A stretch of 37,500 nt of DNA, from contig KV908369.1 in assembly GCA_002005505.1 (NCBI GenBank), positions 94,166-131,665 of the forward strand, written 5' to 3'. The position numbers and the translations under genes were made by a program. Positions 28,686 to 37,500 of this stretch are shown here, one piece after another; position 1 is the stretch's first letter, and each line of letters opens with the position of its first letter. Below the pieces are notes generated by a model. That model was not told the DNA's origin. It worked only from the letters and a program-made list of their open reading frames with translations, and searched no databases. Source of the DNA: Botryococcus braunii (Eukaryota; Chlorophyta; Trebouxiophyceae).

Positions 28686-29910
28686 CCAATTCATGGCATG
28701 GCGGCTGCGAGCTCGAGGGCTCTTCTGACAGGGTCAAACTTGTAGAGTAATTACTACTTGTAGAGTTATAACGTACTGCTTTTCATATCGTTCCCGATAC
28801 TTGTACGTACACAGGCCCAACGTTGCCCATGTGTACAGGTCCAACATTGACGCGTTTACACTGGTGTAAAAGTAGGCGTGGACAAATTCACTGTACATGG
28901 ATTCATCAACATTTGCAATGCCCAACGTTGGTGCGTTTACGCTGGTGTCGAAGTATTTGTGGACAAACTCACTCTACATAGATTCATCAACATTTGCAAT
29001 GCCCATGAATCACTTTAAGCACTATATATGGATGCGATCAATGAGTGGCACAGTAAGTGTCAATAGTTACTGTTGCCTGCGAACGTTCAACACTTAACTG
29101 CACACACCACGCAATGGATGAGTATCAATCAAGAGTAAATGGAATTTACCCTTCTTCGATTGAGCACGCCCTTCGGTAGGGCTTCTTAACAATAAAATTG
29201 TCCTAAACAAAAACCTGGTAGTGGCAACATACCCGCAATGGGTATGTGCTTTCACTTGCGGCAGCTGCAGCCCGAGGCTCCTGTGCTATTTCAATGAGTG
29301 ACGGGGCTGATGCAAGATTTCCTTCCTTAAAATTAGAGGCAGAGGTGGTAGCTTGAGCTGACAGTGTTTGTGCCTGGAGCTACCAGTGCATGTGCAAGCT
29401 TGTAGGCTAAGCCACGCAGGCTTGCCTTACTTGGTAAATTTAATGGGGGAGGGCCTTGCTCATGACACGAGATGCATGCGACCTCTTTGAACGTCCATCT
29501 CTTGGTAGATTTGCAATACATCTTGTTAATATCTACAGATTAACAAGATCTTGAAGTAATTGCAATAGCAAATCTTCAAGGCTGGCGTGATGTTATCAGA
29601 CACTACGTAGTGTCTGATGATAACCCATGGGGTAAGTACTTCTTTGCACCCCTTTCTGGGGGGCTGCATCTATTTCTGCGAAAGCTGTTGAAAGCTTTCG
29701 CTTTCTCCAGAATTCTCAGATACATATGTTACCTGCAGCGATGTAATTGCAAAGGGCAGTCCACATGTTGATCTGCTCGCACCACACGTTCAAACACAGC
29801 TCCAAGCTAGAGTTTTCAGAACGCTGTTTGGCCCCGCACCCCGCGAATGTTGCAATTGCTGACATGTTAAAGAGCACGGATGGGCTTTCAGCAAAACCAA
29901 AGAAGCAGGC
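28686..29910 (+). repeat. Dispersed repeat family, copy 2, right half
   Basis: Alignable by eye with copy 1 from about 9062 to 10130. It starts at the same CCAATTCATGGCAT where the left half stops. It carries an 81-bp tandem duplication (28841-28921 and 28922-29002) of the segment that copy 1 has once near 9187-9266. A hairpin CAGACACTACGTAGTGTCTG lies at about 29599-29618. Confidence 0.8.
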
Positions 29911-31200
29911 TACCGAGGCCATTGCGGGATTGCCATCTGTGACCCGGTCCAGTCCTGCACAGGAGGCTCCCAAGGCCACTCAAAACATTTCCGGCAATTT
30001 GAATGCCCGGGAAGACGAAGGTTGAAAGGAATGAAAGATCTGAAACAGACCAACCGTCGTAGGGAGCAGTGAATTTTGTTTGAAAGCACGGATTTGTTTG
30101 TGCTGTGACGTGGATAGTGGCCAGGCCGGGCCCAGGCAGCAATCCAAAGGCCAATTTGTCAACCCCTGAATACTTGCCCGCGTGCACATATCAGAAAGCC
30201 AACCCCAAAGTCCATGGACCGCCATTGCAACACGCGGCCTCCATCCTCTACCATCTCTCCCGTGGGTGGGGGAGTCAAAGCCTGGGGGAGTTCAACGGTC
30301 GGTCCCACATGGTCCCCAATGAGGCCAGACGAGTTGAATTCCAATGCAGCTGCCTGTACCCGATTATTCAACGAGGCGTATCCGTTGGGGTGATGTTCAC
30401 AACTGTATAATGTCCCGGCATTGTTCTGAAAAGGGGGATCGAGTTGAGTGTGTTCCATTGGTTTGTTGCTTCGAAAACTACCTTGCACAATCTTCGCACT
30501 TGGGAGTGACATCAGTAATGAGTACGGAGTTTGCTAAACGAGTTTGCTCAACGATCACAAAACCCCTGCGAATGATTCTGATAGCTTGTGAACATGAAGC
30601 TAAGTCATAGTCAGCGTTCTGTAAGAATGGGACGTTGGGAAAGGGTATGTCTACGTGTCGTTCGCGTAGAACCTTGCGGTTAGGGGTCTTGTTCCAGTGG
30701 TGGAGATCATATGTGGGCCCAGGTAATTTCCAATGAAATTGAGTGGTAATACTGCGGGGGTTGTTGGGGGAGCATGGCATCCATGCCTGTCTCAAGGGAA
30801 ACCTTGGATATCAGTATGCGGCAAGGACATCATGACCGTATTGAGGTAACATCACGACGCTGGCAGATAATGTCTATGAAAGTATCAAGATGTTCAGAAT
30901 ATGGCTTTCTTACGCTCAAGTTGCGACAACCGGCCATCTTTTCCTTACCGTTTGTGTTTGAAACCTCGACGCAAGAGCTCACTCGTACTTCCAGCCCCTA
31001 TCATTGCAAAAAAGAATAGTCTTTCGACAGCGTACTGAATCTAAATGAAGTAGAAAAGTTTATTGTTTGGAACGACGGCCTTTCCAGGAAACAGAGATAG
31101 TTTGAGTAGCCAAACACACACCTTGAGGGACTTGTAACACACTGTACAGTCAATATCAAGTGTGCTCGATAGACAGGTTAAGCACCTATGATGATTTGAA
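29911..31200. other. Intergenic stretch; two overlapping unrecognised minus-strand open frames at 30159-30795
   Basis: Minus-strand frames 30478-30795 (105 aa) and 30159-30512 (117 aa) overlap in different frames. Their composition looks protein-like (for example LPGPTYDLHHWNKTPNRKVL in the first). A donor-like CAAG|GTAG at 30482/30481 and an acceptor-like CCCCCTTTTCAG ending at 30426 are present, but joining them does not keep the second frame. I recognise no domain. It may be a decayed gene or chance. Confidence 0.3.
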
Positions 31201-31201
31201 G

Positions 31202-31382
31202 CTATGATGCTTTCAAGAAGGTTTTGGGACAGAGACTCAGCCAGAAGCTCTGGGGGCATTCCGATGTCTGCAAGGACGATATACTATTGGCCATCAAGGG
31301 CAACCCACTGACAGCCGGGTTTGCTGACATGCGAGCTCGTGAGCTGATTGATGATGTCATGCTGGGAGACATGCGCAACCAG
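31202..31382 (+). CDS. Probable early exon of the coiled-coil protein gene
   Basis: About 60 codons are open in one frame and look coding (AFKKVLGQRLSQKLWGHSDV, then DDILLAIKGNPLTAGFADM, RARELIDDVMLGDMRNQ). The frame has stops just outside both ends. The left end fits an acceptor (TTTGAAG). The right end is CAG followed by GCAAGT, the classical donor of a rare GC-AG intron. It ends in phase 0. The next exon can be entered in phase 0 at CTGAG|CGC (32536). No domain is recognised. It may belong to the gene downstream or be an exon of its own gene. Confidence 0.5.
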
Positions 31383-31671
31383 GCAAGTTCATGATCACCA
31401 TTGCACCCACTGAATGTGGGGGTGCTTTGGATTGGACAGGCATCATTAAACTCTGCAAAGACATGCAGCTGTTCCTGTTTTGCACAGTACCTTTGTACAG
31501 TATCCTTTGTAAGCGAGTTAGCTCCTCTCTCAGACCCTCCTTTCTCTGATCTTCCCCCTCCCTCCCCCCTTCTCTCTTCTCCCTCCCACCCCCCCTTCCC
31601 CAACCTAACTCTAATCCCCCTTCTTCCCTCTTTTCCCCTTTCCGCCGTCCCCTCTCTCTCTGTGCGTCTCC

Positions 31672-32338
<667 letters not shown>

Positions 32339-32540
32339 ACTCTGAGCTCTTCCACTGCCATGAAGGGGCAACATAAATGACAGGTTGATGTATCCAGCAA
32401 AGCATGAGGCAGCCATGCTAGGTCCCTATCATGGGATGGTTTGTGGAGGGACTACTACCTGACCTGTACATCTGGCTTGCCATACTAACAGCCTGAAAAT
32501 CAAACTCGATGCACGGCCACCCATTAGGGACTGAGCGCAG

Positions 32541-36710
<4,170 letters not shown>

Positions 36711-36854
36711 GTCCTTCCCGGCCCCAAAGGGGGGGATGAAAGAAGAAGAAGAAGAAGAAGAAGATGTTACACACAGGAAGGGAGTGAAGGACGGGATTTT
36801 GCATTTCTTGGCATGATCATGATGTTGTGGATCATTTAACTGCTCATGCCACGG

Positions 36855-37151
36855 ATCATGCCGAAAATCTTGGATCTTTTCATGGATTATCTTATATATC
36901 ATGGCGGGAATCTTGGTTCATTTCGTGCATTGCGTTTGTACCCGCCGGAAATTTTGGATCATCGTGGATTACGTCATCTATCATGTCGGGAATTTTAGAT
37001 CACTTTGTGGATCATGTCATGAATCATGCCGAAAATCTTGAATCATTTCGTGCAGTAGGTCATAGATCATGTCGAAAATCTTTGATCATTTTGTGCATTA
37101 CGTCATGGATCATGTCAAGAATCTTGGATCGTTTTGTGGCTTACGTCATGG
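36855..37151 (+). repeat. Minisatellite, about seven 43-bp units
   Basis: Degenerate units follow the pattern ATCATGtCGaaAATCTTgGA, then TCatTTcGTGcATtACGTCATg. Seven units are visible with small indels. It lies beyond exon 7, presumably in the next intron or the 3' flank. Confidence 0.85.
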
Positions 37152-37257
37152 TGCTGGATGTCATGGGCCATGCAAAGGGTCAAAGTCAAGCGTGCTATAA
37201 ACACGTCATGGATTATGGTCCATGTTATCAATTCTGTCAATTTAATGGGTCCAGTCT

Positions 37258-37292
37258 GCTCCTTCTCCTCTCTCTCTATCTCTCTCTCTCTC

Positions 37293-37337
<45 letters not shown>

Positions 37338-37500
37338 TCTCTCTCTCTCCTCTCTCTGTCTCCTCTCTCTCTTCTCCTCTCTTCCTCTCTCTCTATCTTC
37401 TCTCTCTCTCTCTCCTCTCCTCTCTCTCTCTCTCGCTCTTCTCTCTCTCCTCTCTCTCCACTCACACACACACACAGACCCTCCCTCTCTCTCTCTCTCT
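37258..37500. repeat. (CT)n tract at the right edge
   Basis: (CT)n interrupted by TCC, CTT and TATC, with a short (CA)n at 37463-37477. It continues past the window edge. Confidence 0.95.

Noticed and set aside
30426..30481. A 56-nt intron joining the two minus-strand frames at 30159-30795
   Set aside because: The donor and acceptor look reasonable, but splicing there gives the wrong phase and runs into a stop after about 20 codons.

Overview
The window is nuclear DNA of a eukaryote with a large, repeat-laden genome. I see no bacterial operons, tRNA or rRNA genes. It contains a Copia LTR retrotransposon, two kinds of LINE, a solo LTR, long dinucleotide microsatellites and one intron-rich host gene with GT-AG splice sites. 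The element types and the moderate to GC-rich coding sequence would suit a green alga, possibly a repeat-rich prasinophyte or charophyte. That placement is an inference with low confidence.

Layout: 1-2.4 kb has no recognisable gene and ends in a (CA)n microsatellite. At 2,437-8,747 lies a complete Copia element on the minus strand, with 633-bp LTRs that look identical by eye, a 5-bp target duplication, a half-tRNA-type primer site, a polypurine tract, one intact gag-pol frame and an unusual extra ORF before gag. At 8.9-10.1 kb is one copy of a dispersed repeat; a second, split copy lies at 22.6-23.0 and 28.7-29.9 kb. From 10.35 to about 14.25 kb is a plus-strand LINE with a restriction-like-endonuclease-type C-terminus and tandem 5' monomers. 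It abuts, tail to tail, a minus-strand APE-type LINE (14.28-18.98 kb). In that LINE, ORF1 and ORF2 share a frame and are separated by one UAG, and ORF1 is broken by a 348-bp solo LTR. From 19.0 to 22.2 kb is a graveyard of related LINE pieces, several ending in the same stem-loop plus GATGTAAT plus (TTCC)n tail.

At 22.26-22.56 kb is a frameshifted RCC1-like gene fragment. At 23,041-28,677 is a 5.6-kb insertion in the split dispersed repeat. It has perfect 33-bp terminal inverted repeats, subterminal arrays of GTGGGATCGAT-like repeats, a second inner inverted-repeat block and paired (CA)n/(GT)n tracts, but no recognisable transposase. This is the best candidate for an undescribed element.

From about 31.2 kb to the right edge is the only host gene I can support: a plus-strand coiled-coil protein gene. 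Seven exons (32.54-36.71 kb) have mutually consistent splice phases, and a probable earlier exon lies at 31.2 kb. Its introns carry very long CT, GT, GA and CA tracts, and a 43-bp minisatellite lies beyond the last exon seen. Both ends of this gene appear to lie outside what I can resolve.
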